From a virus: 41,093 nucleotides of DNA. Positions within the stretch are counted from its first letter, which is position 1. Every line of letters begins with the position of its first letter. Both the position numbers and the translations under genes were made by a program. The notes beneath the pieces were generated by a model, which saw only the letters and a list, made by a program, of their open reading frames with translations, was not told where the DNA came from and searched no databases. The stretch spans positions 1 through 41,093 of IMG/VR virus record IMGVR_UViG_3300044998_000101. One strand, written 5' to 3'. Below, one piece after another: positions 17,046-23,449 of the stretch.

Positions 17046-17300
17046 TTAAAAGTCTTCTAACGGTACGTTTTGTCCAGCCAGTGGGTGAGTGTAGTCTGGC
17101 AGGTACTCAATGTTACCGTTTTTTATAAACAAGTGACACACCTCGTCTCCTACTCTGCTCACAACGCTCGGGCTAACTGTCAGTGTTTCTTCGTCTAGTT
17201 GCCATCGGTCGTCAATGTAATGACCACAGCCACAAGCGGTACACCAAAATGCCCTATAACCCTTTGTGTCGCCTTGTGTTTCTAGTTTTCTAAACTTCAT
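17046..17300 (-). CDS. Small Cys/His protein, DUF6527-like
   Basis: An 84-residue protein. The layout FWCTACGCGHYID, then PSVVSRVGDEVCHLFIKNG, then IEYLPDYTHPLAGQNVPL is seen in small phage proteins of the DUF6527 type, often found next to terminase genes. The Cys and His residues suggest a metal site. Function is unknown. It lies one base upstream of the small terminase start. Confidence 0.7.
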   Translation of the reverse strand: MKFRKLETQGDTKGYRAFWCTACGCGHYIDDRWQLDEETLTVSPSVVSRVGDEVCHLFIKNGNIEYLPDYTHPLAGQNVPLEDF

Positions 17301-17331
17301 AAAGTGCGCCCGTTGGTCGCAAGTGCAGGTA

Positions 17332-17571
17332 CTACCATTCTAACACTGCCTTCCATGTTTCTACGTCGCACTGGTCGCCAGCGCGTCCGGTTTCTATTGC
17401 GCGTTGTATCTCACCTTTGATCTGATCTTGGGTGTGAACGGGTATCAATTCCCAATGGTTGCTCAGGTATGTGCGTACCATTGTCGGCGCAGCTGTTCTC
17501 CGGCCGAGTGCATATCTAAAAGCAAAGAACATTATGTCCTCTGGTAGTGGCTCTAACGATTGGCGTATCAT
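17332..17571 (-). CDS. Small conserved phage protein
   Basis: A 79-residue protein reading ...FFAFRYALGRRTAAPTMV... and ending in ETWKAVLEW. Short proteins with an ALGRRT core followed by a helical segment and a terminal W are common in phages near packaging or nucleotide genes. No function is known. Its start overlaps the glycosyltransferase stop by four bases, so it belongs to the same operon. Confidence 0.7.
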   Translation of the reverse strand: MIRQSLEPLPEDIMFFAFRYALGRRTAAPTMVRTYLSNHWELIPVHTQDQIKGEIQRAIETGRAGDQCDVETWKAVLEW

Positions 17572-18407
17572 TTGCCTCCCATCATGGTTTTGCGCCAGTT
17601 GTTAATTGACTGCTGGCTATACAGTCTGAACGCGAGTTCCGAGTGTGGGTGTTGTCCGGCTTTCTTGTGGTATCTGAAAAGTCCGGGATACTTGCGCATT
17701 AAATACGCACAATCTTTGATCTTTGCCTGTTCTCTCTCTGGGTACGTTCCGCATCCGCCCTTTTCGTAATGCTTGGCGAGTGGGAACACAAACTTATTCA
17801 CCAATACTTGCCCGCGTCGGAGTAGGTTTTCGGCTGTGTACTGGTAGTCGTCCAGTGTGTGCAGGTGTTCGGTGTCGAAGCGTAAATCCCTCTGGCGCTG
17901 GATCAGTGTCATCTTGCCTACTACTAACCCCGAACGCATCCAATGTTTCTCTCTGAAGTATGGGTTGTCGAATGCTGAAAAGCCGGCGTAGCTTATGCCA
18001 TCGGTTTCGGCTCTCAGTATCATGTGCTGTGCAATGTCTAGTAGTTCGTGGACGGTTAGGTGGTTTTTGAATAGCTGGTAAATGTTTTTGTCGGTTCTGG
18101 CCGGTACAAAGTCTCGATCATGGAATCCCAATGGTAAGCCGGAAAAACCAGAGATGTTGTCGTCCATGTTGAAAAGCCACTCCCCCTCAGCCACAAGGTT
18201 GTCCACCATCCACTGTCGGGCGCTTGGCATTCCGAGTGGCGCGTTGCTCACAACAATCTTGCTTGGGTTGATGGTTGGGTTCATCAGGTAGCCGGCGCGC
18301 TCTTCTTCGTTGTGCAACACAATCACATAATCAACTCCCGCTTTTTCGAGCATGAGGTGGGTTTTGATCTGGTTCGGCCGGTTGTAACTTGGAATGGCTA
18401 TGCGCAT
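17568..18407 (-). CDS. Glycosyltransferase of the TET-associated (TAGT) type
   Basis: A 279-residue GT-A-like protein. The start MRIAIPSYNRPNQIKTHL is a nucleotide-sugar-binding strand/loop. LGMPSARQWMVDN and the acidic motif FNMDDNI (80-85, D82/D83) form the metal/UDP-sugar site. TLDDYQYT (D186/D187) is the second acidic site. This arrangement matches the glycosyltransferases that phages carry beside TET/JBP oxygenases and use to put a sugar on oxidised pyrimidines in DNA. Here the TET/JBP fusion lies 176 bases upstream in the same overlapping gene run, which supports that role. The sugar is unknown, and a protein or glycan target is not excluded. Confidence 0.85.
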   Translation of the reverse strand: MRIAIPSYNRPNQIKTHLMLEKAGVDYVIVLHNEEERAGYLMNPTINPSKIVVSNAPLGMPSARQWMVDNLVAEGEWLFNMDDNISGFSGLPLGFHDRDFVPARTDKNIYQLFKNHLTVHELLDIAQHMILRAETDGISYAGFSAFDNPYFREKHWMRSGLVVGKMTLIQRQRDLRFDTEHLHTLDDYQYTAENLLRRGQVLVNKFVFPLAKHYEKGGCGTYPEREQAKIKDCAYLMRKYPGLFRYHKKAGQHPHSELAFRLYSQQSINNWRKTMMGGK

Positions 18408-18586
18408 GGATACCCCATATCTTCAAGCTCTACCTTAATGTCGATCAGGTAGTTGTGTAATGCGTCCTCTTCTCGCCAGCTCAGTTTGTTTTGGTCGCCC
18501 TCGTACTTGGCTAGGTACTCTTGAATCGCTTGGTACACGTGTCGTGCGGTATTAACATCTGGTGCGGTTCGTATGCGTAAACTCAT
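18398..18586 (-). CDS. 62-aa protein between TET fusion and glycosyltransferase
   Basis: A short helical protein (ARHVYQAIQEYLAKYEGDQN, ending in LEDMGYPCA). It overlaps the TET fusion by four bases (ATGA) and the glycosyltransferase by ten, so all three are translationally coupled. No family is recognised. The position inside a DNA-modification module suggests an accessory subunit, but nothing in the sequence shows this. Confidence 0.65.
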   Translation of the reverse strand: MSLRIRTAPDVNTARHVYQAIQEYLAKYEGDQNKLSWREEDALHNYLIDIKVELEDMGYPCA

Positions 18587-19326
18587 TTTGCCATCCGTTT
18601 CTTTTCCCGTTCAAACTTCACGTTACGGATTCGCTCTACCTCTTCGCGCAATGGTAGGCAATCCCACATCTTGCGGAGTGAGTAGTACACGATAGTGAAT
18701 CGGTACGCATCGGGTGTCAGGAACTTAATTGGTGTAACGCCATGCAAAATCTGCTGGCCGTCGAAAATAGTCACAGAGTTGTTTGCAATGGCTAGCCCTA
18801 CATCATAGGCGGGAAGGGCAAGGTGTCCGCCGGCTGTTCCGCCTCGGATGGCGAGCATGGTGCTAAAGACTTCCTTAAAGTTTCCAGAGTCAAAGTGGTA
18901 CTTGAGGGGGTTGTTTTTGTTAACGATTCCCGAAGTAAACGGCGTTCCCGGAATGACATAATCCCGTAAAACTTTGTCGGTGGTTTGCGTGTGCGTGGCA
19001 TAAGTCTCTGGTGCGAAGTGCTGGTTGTCGGTAAATGCTAGTTCGATTGCTTCCTTTTCGTCGGCTGGACTGTTCAGGTTTACCCAAACGTCCTCAATCC
19101 CAAGCTCTGCGTACACGTCAATGCGGTGATTGCCCCCGAGTAACTGGCCTTCTTTGCCCCACTTTTCGCCGGTGTTCACTTGCAGGGGGTGACGTTGGCC
19201 TTGGCGCTCAATAATCTCTTTGAGCTGGTCGTGTTCGTCGGTAGTGATTTCCCTCGGGTTCTTGTCCCACTTAAAAAGATTCTTAATGCTGGTGTAGGTG
19301 CGCCCATCTTTAACAAATGTCTTCAT
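18583..19326 (-). CDS. ParB-like domain fused to TET/JBP-family 2-oxoglutarate/Fe(II) dioxygenase
   Basis: A 247-residue fusion. Residues 10-85 resemble a ParB/sulfiredoxin-fold domain: NPREI (23-27), LKEIIERQGQRHPLQV, and the GNHR box (65-68) followed by AELGIEDVWVNLN. Residues 120-225 carry the TET/JBP core: HFD (H144, D146) for iron, then GGTAGGHLALPAYDVGLAI, then FDGQQILHGV with the distal His195, and YRFTIVYYS with Arg209 for 2-oxoglutarate. TET/JBP enzymes oxidise the 5-methyl group of 5-methylcytosine or thymine in DNA. The ParB-like part may bind DNA or hydrolyse nucleotides. The gene is coupled to a 62-aa gene and a glycosyltransferase. Confidence 0.85.
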   Translation of the reverse strand: MKTFVKDGRTYTSIKNLFKWDKNPREITTDEHDQLKEIIERQGQRHPLQVNTGEKWGKEGQLLGGNHRIDVYAELGIEDVWVNLNSPADEKEAIELAFTDNQHFAPETYATHTQTTDKVLRDYVIPGTPFTSGIVNKNNPLKYHFDSGNFKEVFSTMLAIRGGTAGGHLALPAYDVGLAIANNSVTIFDGQQILHGVTPIKFLTPDAYRFTIVYYSLRKMWDCLPLREEVERIRNVKFEREKKRMAK

Positions 19327-19335
19327 GTCTGTCTC

Positions 19336-19767
19336 CTAGAATGGTGTGTCCTCTCCCTCACTTGCTGGTGGTGTCCAGTCGTCGGTTGGGTCGGGTTCTT
19401 GTTGGGGTGTGCTTGCGCCCGTGGTCGCTTTTTTACTTCGATGTGGAATAACGTCCTCGGCAATGATCTTGCTCGAGTATCTTTTTTCGCCGTCTTTTTC
19501 GTAGGTGGAATTGTCAATGCGTCCATACACAGTAACGGCTTGGCCTTGGGTCAGGTTCTTGCTCAACCACTCAGCGATTTTCCCGAACACAGTAATGTTG
19601 TGAAAGGTTGCCACGTCTTCGTAGCCACCCTCAGCTTGTTCGTTCTTTACGCTTCGGTTTGTTGCAATGGAAAAGTTCAACACAGCCACTTTGTTTGGTG
19701 TGTATCGTAACTCGGGGTTTCTGGCACAGTTGCCAACAAGGATCGCTTGATTTATTGAAAATGACAT
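19336..19767 (-). CDS. ssb: Single-stranded DNA-binding protein
   Basis: A 143-residue OB-fold SSB: AILVGNCARNPELRYTPN, VAVLNFSIATNRS, FHNITVFGKIAEWLSKNL, GQAVTVYGRIDNSTYEKDG. The linker is short and the acidic tail ends EGEDTPF, close to the DDIPF-type tip that recruits host repair and replication proteins. It coats single-stranded DNA in replication and recombination. It is the first gene after its own promoter and leads the DNA-modification and packaging genes. Confidence 0.95.
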   Translation of the reverse strand: MSFSINQAILVGNCARNPELRYTPNKVAVLNFSIATNRSVKNEQAEGGYEDVATFHNITVFGKIAEWLSKNLTQGQAVTVYGRIDNSTYEKDGEKRYSSKIIAEDVIPHRSKKATTGASTPQQEPDPTDDWTPPASEGEDTPF

Positions 19768-19798
19768 GGCGTTGTTCTCCGTTCTGTAATGTAGTTAC

Positions 19799-19827
19799 AG
19801 TATGCCGTGAGAATCAACACTTTACAA
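19799..19827 (-). promoter_or_regulatory. Promoter in front of ssb
   Basis: Read leftwards: AATAACCC directly before TTGTAA (19827-19822), a 17-base spacer and CATACT (19804-19799). The TAACCC block and the -10 sequence are shared with other early promoters in this genome. It would drive ssb and the downstream modification and packaging genes. Confidence 0.7.
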
Positions 19828-19830
19828 GGG

Positions 19831-20247
19831 TTATTTTTGGTGGTTTTTTTTGTCGCGCTTGCGTTCGTTGGTTTGTCTGGTCTTAATGCGGGCAGCGTCA
19901 AAGTTTGCTTCTTTGTTTCCCTTGAGAATACTGGCTAATATTAAATCACCCTGCTTCGCGCTTTTATCTAGCTTGGCCTCAAAAGTTTTGAAGATGTCTA
20001 GTCGGTTAATGACCTTGACGACGTTATGCTCCATGATTTCGCGATGGTTGCTCAAGTCTTTGGTGTCGCTAGCGATTCTAGCAATCTGGTCTGTCTGTAA
20101 ACTCAGTCTAGCGAGTATTCGCTGTGTCACTTTCTCCAAGTCTCGGAAAGAACCTGCAATCCGAACCACACAAAAGGTCAGGTAAAGCGTTTGGAATGCT
20201 AATAATAACAGCGCAGACAGAACGAGGATTTGGTCGAGTTCATTCAT
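19831..20247 (-). CDS. Membrane-anchored coiled-coil protein
   Basis: A 138-residue protein. The chosen ATG at 20247 has an AAAGGA site six bases upstream and overlaps the previous gene's stop by a few bases; a longer frame reads into that gene. One transmembrane helix near the N-terminus (ILVLSALLLLAFQTLYLTF) is followed by a helical, charged cytoplasmic or periplasmic part (RDLEKVTQRILARL..., MEHNVVKVINRLDIFKTF) and a Lys/Arg-rich C-terminus. Single-helix plus coiled-coil is the layout of Rz-like or superinfection proteins, but no family can be named. It ends just before the ssb promoter. Confidence 0.65.
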   Translation of the reverse strand: MNELDQILVLSALLLLAFQTLYLTFCVVRIAGSFRDLEKVTQRILARLSLQTDQIARIASDTKDLSNHREIMEHNVVKVINRLDIFKTFEAKLDKSAKQGDLILASILKGNKEANFDAARIKTRQTNERKRDKKNHQK

Positions 20248-20731
20248 GTGATCCTTTCGGGCAGGTATGCTCCGCTGGTATAAACCATTTCTTATGTTCC
20301 AAACAAAATTGTAGCTTAGGTTTTCGCGGTACGTCTTCAACCTCAGTAATAACGTCGGTTTGGTCGTCTTTCGTCATGACCTCTAACTTCTCCGGTGTCC
20401 AGTCACTATCACTAGCGCGCTCTAACAGCTCGATTCGGTTTTCTTTTCCAGCCAAGGCTCGGAACTGCGTCCAACTGAGATAGCTAAATGTATCTCTTTG
20501 TTCTAGTGTGTACGCTTTTGATACGTCTCGGTATCGGCAAAGTGTGCGGTAAGGAATCTTGACTGAGCTTGCAAAGTCTCTGAGCTTCTTCGCTCCAAAC
20601 ACTCGCGTGATTTCGATTGCAATGTCGCCCCACTCAAACTGTTCTTTGTCTGCTTGTTGGCGTTTTTGTAATGCGTAGTCTATGATTTCGTCCCAACTTA
20701 ACTCTTTGGCGTCAAAGCTAAGTTCAAGCAT
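20240..20731 (-). CDS. HTH DNA-binding protein with C-terminal Cys/His tail
   Basis: A 163-residue protein. Residues 50-85 (FGAKKLRDFASSVKIPYRTL, CRYRDVSKAY) form a likely helix-turn-helix like those in ParB/KorB-type or phage regulatory proteins. The segment YLSWTQFRALAG follows, then an acidic linker and a C-terminal CLEHKKWFIPAEHTCPKG cluster that could bind zinc. AAAGGA six bases before the ATG supports the start. It may be a transcriptional regulator or replication/partition accessory. Confidence 0.65.
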   Translation of the reverse strand: MLELSFDAKELSWDEIIDYALQKRQQADKEQFEWGDIAIEITRVFGAKKLRDFASSVKIPYRTLCRYRDVSKAYTLEQRDTFSYLSWTQFRALAGKENRIELLERASDSDWTPEKLEVMTKDDQTDVITEVEDVPRKPKLQFCLEHKKWFIPAEHTCPKGSHE

Positions 20732-20734
20732 ACG

Positions 20735-21037
20735 TTATCCTTTCACCGATACTCCCATTTGATCAAGAATCTGATACACACGCACGTCACTAATTTTGTG
20801 GTCGGTCGCAATGTCTGGAACTGGTACGCCCTTCTTAAAAGACTTCACAATCTCTTTGTTGCGGTCGGCCTTCTTGTGTGTACCTCGGCGTGGAATGCCA
20901 TAGTCGTCAAGAATCTGGTAAATGCGGGTACTACTCACGCAGTACGCTCCACAAATAACAGGGATAGGAACTTCATTCTGGTAGTCTTTAATCAGATCGA
21001 GATTTCGATCTTCTTTTTTTTTATTTTCGCTTGTCAT
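20735..21037 (-). CDS. Tandem helix-turn-helix regulator
   Basis: A 100-residue protein made of two copies of one HTH unit. The first reads PIPVICGAYCVSSTRIYQIL-DDYGIPRRG and the second PVPDIATDHKISDVRVYQIL-DQMGVSVKG, each after a basic linker (RNLDLIKDYQ and RNKEIVKSFK). Two recognition helices per chain suggest binding to a direct repeat or a long operator as a monomer. A start at 21037 is preferred because of the GGA before it. Target sites are unknown; the shared promoter blocks in this genome are candidates. Confidence 0.75.
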   Translation of the reverse strand: MTSENKKKEDRNLDLIKDYQNEVPIPVICGAYCVSSTRIYQILDDYGIPRRGTHKKADRNKEIVKSFKKGVPVPDIATDHKISDVRVYQILDQMGVSVKG

Positions 21038-21176
21038 GTTTTCCATTATCTAACACTTTTTTAGTCTTTTCAAGTCTTTCATTCCAGAGAATGGCAGCTC
21101 GAACGCAGTAAAAAATCACCGCAACCAAAACAAAATTGATTGCCAAAAAGACAATAAGCCCTTTGATTATTTCCAT
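21021..21176 (-). CDS. 51-aa single-pass membrane protein
   Basis: The ATG is preceded by GGAGGT with a four-base gap, one of the best ribosome sites in the window. The product is MEIIKGLIVFLAINFVLVAV followed by IFYCVRAAILWNERLEK and a basic tail ending DKRK. It has one transmembrane helix of about 22 residues with the positive charges after it. It overlaps the start of the tandem-HTH gene in another frame. Function is unknown. Confidence 0.65.
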   Translation of the reverse strand: MEIIKGLIVFLAINFVLVAVIFYCVRAAILWNERLEKTKKVLDNGKHDKRK

Positions 21177-21309
21177 AAAAACCTCCATACCCCCAGCTTA
21201 GTAAGTATTTTCCCAATGGCAATATTTTTGCCACGTCGGGCTAACTTTGTGGGGCTTGATAGTTTGCTCGCAGTATTTGCGATGCGGGCAGTCTTGTAAA
21301 GCAAATTAA

Positions 21310-21483
21310 CTATGTTAATTGTTTATAAAGTTTCTCTAAAACTTTCTCCGCTATTTTTTTGTGAGCGTCGAATGCGTCCTCTTGATCTAATGTCTGGGTG
21401 TAGTCAATCAGCGCAGCTTCAAGAATAATCATTTCGTATCCCTCGAAACTTACTGCTGGTTTAAGTTGTGTATCTTCTGGCAT
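21310..21483 (-). CDS. 57-aa acidic helical protein
   Basis: The reading frame MPEDTQLKPAVSFEGYEMII, then LEAALIDYTQTLDQEDAFDA, then HKKIAEKVLEKLYKQLT is helical and acidic. The ATG follows immediately on the stop of the upstream HNH-like gene, and a GAGAGG lies seven bases before it, so translation is coupled. No family is recognised. About 130 bases downstream, to 21177, hold no confident gene. Confidence 0.6.
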   Translation of the reverse strand: MPEDTQLKPAVSFEGYEMIILEAALIDYTQTLDQEDAFDAHKKIAEKVLEKLYKQLT

Positions 21484-21939
21484 TTATGCCTCTCTGCCTT
21501 TAATCGGCTGTAAAAGTATTTTGTTTACTACTGCCGGCCTTCTTGCGATGGCCTCATCAACAATTCGTTGCATCTCTTCTTTGCCTACCTTGTATTCAAT
21601 CCAAGAGTGACAGCCTTCACATGCCTTCACAACTCGGATCAACTCACCGGGAAGTAAGTCGTTTCTCTTCTTCGCGTGTGCGTAGGCCACCGCAAATCCG
21701 TTGTGCTTACCCGGTATATTCAGCTCGCACCGCTCAATCTGTACCGCGTAAAACCGCTGATTGAGGATTCTGCGGGTGTTGTCCCACTCCGTGGTTTTCT
21801 TGCCCTTTTTCAGGGGCTTGCGTGGCTTGACGCTCACGCCCGCGTTCTTCATTGATTTGCCGAACTTCTTGATTGCCTTGTCGGTACTCGTCTCTTTCAC
21901 AGGCTTTCCCAATTGTTGGCTCTTTGAATAAGCTGGCAT
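21484..21939 (-). CDS. HNH-like nuclease-fold protein
   Basis: A 151-residue basic protein. The C-terminal part has the pattern RCELNI...AYAHAKKRNDL...VKACEGCHSWIEYK...MQRIVDEAIARR, which matches small phage HNH-like proteins: Cys near the first strand, AHA-K motif, then C-x2-C-H-x3-E. The first Cys lacks a close partner, so zinc binding may be partial and nuclease activity is uncertain. The N-terminal 50 residues are Lys-rich. The ATG has a GAGGAG site nine bases upstream. It could process recombination or packaging intermediates. Confidence 0.65.
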   Translation of the reverse strand: MPAYSKSQQLGKPVKETSTDKAIKKFGKSMKNAGVSVKPRKPLKKGKKTTEWDNTRRILNQRFYAVQIERCELNIPGKHNGFAVAYAHAKKRNDLLPGELIRVVKACEGCHSWIEYKVGKEEMQRIVDEAIARRPAVVNKILLQPIKGREA

Positions 21940-22006
21940 ACCATTTGCTCCTCATCATTTTTATTCCGGCCAGTATCAGCAACAGGCCAATTAACGCGTC
22001 CATCAT
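21734..22006 (-). CDS. Membrane protein with long tail overlapping the HNH-like gene
   Basis: A 90-residue frame beginning MMDALIGLLLILAGIKMM (one membrane helix) and followed by a hydrophilic, Gln/Glu/Arg-rich tail. The tail is read in another frame over 206 bases of the HNH-like gene. The start overlaps the stop of the 36-aa membrane gene by ATGA, which supports translation. Extensive out-of-frame overlap is like Rz/Rz1 pairs, but no lipobox is seen. The tail may be only a consequence of the overlap. Confidence 0.45.
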   Translation of the reverse strand: MMDALIGLLLILAGIKMMRSKWYASLFKEPTIGKACERDEYRQGNQEVRQINEERGRERQATQAPEKGQENHGVGQHPQNPQSAVLRGTD

Positions 22007-22113
22007 CCGAAAAACCAGACCACTAAACCAACCAGCACAGCGAGTATCGCCATAACGAGCAATGGGTTTGGTGGTTCTGTTCCCTCGTTGAGGTACAAAT
22101 TATCTGAGTGCAT
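22003..22113 (-). CDS. 36-aa membrane microprotein
   Basis: The frame reads MHSDNLYLNEGTEPPNPLLV followed by MAILAVLVGLVVWFFG. It has a short polar N-terminus and one transmembrane helix running to the C-terminus. Its ATG is two bases after the stop of the upstream gene and its TGA overlaps the next ATG. The size and layout fit small phage holin-like or regulatory microproteins. Too short for any family call. Confidence 0.55.
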   Translation of the reverse strand: MHSDNLYLNEGTEPPNPLLVMAILAVLVGLVVWFFG

Positions 22114-22114
22114 A

Positions 22115-22540
22115 TTAGCCTCTCTTGGTCAGTTTGTACTGAGCCTTAATCCGAATTGTGTCTCCGTTTTCGTCCTCAATGCTGTCTTGACTAGTTGTTT
22201 TCCGGTAACTATCAACATGATCGAATAGTGTGAGTTGTGCGTCTTTCAGTTCGCGCTCCATGTCTTTCGTTTCAGCAACATAGTTGGTGAGGTTGTTGTC
22301 AGTAATAACTCTGAGCTTTTCCTCTTTCATCTTGAGTACCAATGCGCGTTGCTCTTCTTTCAACTTGGAATATTCCGCGTCGTTGTCGAGTGCGTTTCGC
22401 ACAGACTCTTTGCGTAATTTGATCTGTTCTTTGCGTTGCTCAACGTCTGCCATTGTTCTCAGCGTTACGTTGGTAATCGCAACAACATTCTCTGCGCCCG
22501 CCGGTCGCACTATTGCTGGAGGTGTAAGTGGGTCGTTCAT
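22115..22540 (-). CDS. Coiled-coil protein of the middle region
   Basis: A 141-residue protein with a helical, strongly charged middle (about 30-110: VEQRKEQIKLRKESVRNAL, YSKLKEEQRALVLKMKEEK, VAETKDMERELKDAQL) and a beta C-terminus (DTIRIKAQYKLTKRG). The Pro-rich N-terminus precedes VTLRTMADVEQR. Proteins of this type are common in phage early/middle operons; no function is known. It starts one base after the preceding gene ends. Confidence 0.65.
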   Translation of the reverse strand: MNDPLTPPAIVRPAGAENVVAITNVTLRTMADVEQRKEQIKLRKESVRNALDNDAEYSKLKEEQRALVLKMKEEKLRVITDNNLTNYVAETKDMERELKDAQLTLFDHVDSYRKTTSQDSIEDENGDTIRIKAQYKLTKRG

Positions 22541-22541
22541 A

Positions 22542-22793
22542 TTATTTTGCTCCGTGTTCTTTTAAAAACTCAATGGCTTCTTCCATTGCTTCGCCAAGTT
22601 CTGGCTGTTTGTCACAAGCTCTAAGCAACGTAACCATACAACCAATCAAAGCAGCTTGACAGCCTTCAGTCATAACGACACCTTGGGCGCTGTTGTTGAA
22701 CTCAATAACAATCTTTGCTGAGTGTTCGTGGTTTTCTGCTTGCTCTTCTGAAGAATCCTTGTGTTGGCCTTTTAGTTTACTGATGATTGACAT
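22542..22793 (-). CDS. 83-aa protein, first gene after promoter at 22.85 kb
   Basis: A small protein with a charged N-terminus (KLKGQHKDSSEEQAENHEHS), a beta strand (AKIVIEFNNSAQGVVM) and a C-terminal helical half (CQAALIGCMVTLLRACDKQP, then a charged helix). An AGGA site nine bases before the ATG supports the start. It is the first gene of the leftward transcript. Function is unknown. Confidence 0.65.
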   Translation of the reverse strand: MSIISKLKGQHKDSSEEQAENHEHSAKIVIEFNNSAQGVVMTEGCQAALIGCMVTLLRACDKQPELGEAMEEAIEFLKEHGAK

Positions 22794-22825
22794 ATCACTG
22801 TCCTTTCATTTTTATAATTGACTCA

Positions 22826-22853
22826 ATTATCTCCTGTATTAAAGACTTGTCAA
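22826..22853 (-). promoter_or_regulatory. Leftward promoter opposite the MazG promoter
   Basis: Read leftwards: TTGACA (22853-22848), a 16-base spacer and GATAAT (22831-22826). The bases AAGTCTTTAATAC after the -35 box are identical to those in the promoter at 25.54 kb. It is back-to-back with the rightward promoter, leaving about 12 bases between the two -35 boxes. Confidence 0.75.
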
Positions 22854-22865
22854 GTGTTACTTGTA

Positions 22866-22894
22866 TTGTAGGGAAAAACAATAACTGCTATTCT
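22866..22894 (+). promoter_or_regulatory. Rightward promoter for the MazG-like gene
   Basis: TTGTAG (22866-22871), a 17-base spacer and TATTCT (22889-22894). Each box matches the consensus at four of six positions. This is the only place where a rightward promoter is needed, and it lies 37 bases before the MazG-like start. Confidence 0.5.
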
Positions 22895-22930
22895 TAATCG
22901 CAACTACAAATGTACCCCTCAGGAGTCTCC

Positions 22931-23449
22931 ATGCCCGAGCAACGCCAATACCCCGTTCCATTTAGTACCGAGGTTGCACCCTATCACCCCGAAGTCACCC
23001 ATCACGTTATAGAACAAAACGAAAACCGCAAACACTGGCAGGAAAACGACACTAACCAGTCTCTTGAACAAATGATGCGCGATGAGTTTCAAGAGTACCT
23101 TGAAGCAATGGAAAAATGCCAACTTGGAGATGACCCCTTCTCGTTTGTTTCTGAGGCTGGCGATATGGGCTACCTTTACGTGAAGCGCCGTCGCTCCGGA
23201 ACTCCTCTGCCAATCGACATTGTGGACATGATGATTCAAGTCGAACGTGATTTGGCCTCGGTGAACATGACAATGGAGGAGTGCATCACCTTCAAAAACT
23301 GGCGCAATGATTACAAGTACGTCAGTATGGCAACCAATAACGGCTACCAACCAGATCAGGCAAGATCAATCATTAAAGAGTTTTGGTCGCATATGGGCGG
23401 TGATCTCGTTTTCTACTACGCCTACATGATGATGGCCGAAAAGCTCTAA
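22931..23449 (+). CDS. MazG-like nucleoside triphosphate pyrophosphohydrolase
   Basis: The only rightward gene, about 172 residues from the ATG at 22931, which has AGGAG six bases upstream; a longer frame from 22910 lacks such a site. It is all-helical. The acidic pattern MMRDEFQEYLEAMEK (E-x-x-E type), then SEAGDMGYLYVKRRR (E-x-x-D type), then MTMEECITFKNWRNDYKY, matches the metal-binding core and K-x3-ND end of MazG-like all-alpha NTP pyrophosphatases. Such enzymes remove unwanted nucleotides or lower the alarmone/NTP signals of the host. Its 3' end overlaps the convergent gene 23366-23695 by 84 bases. Confidence 0.8.
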   Translation: MPEQRQYPVPFSTEVAPYHPEVTHHVIEQNENRKHWQENDTNQSLEQMMRDEFQEYLEAMEKCQLGDDPFSFVSEAGDMGYLYVKRRRSGTPLPIDIVDMMIQVERDLASVNMTMEECITFKNWRNDYKYVSMATNNGYQPDQARSIIKEFWSHMGGDLVFYYAYMMMAEKL

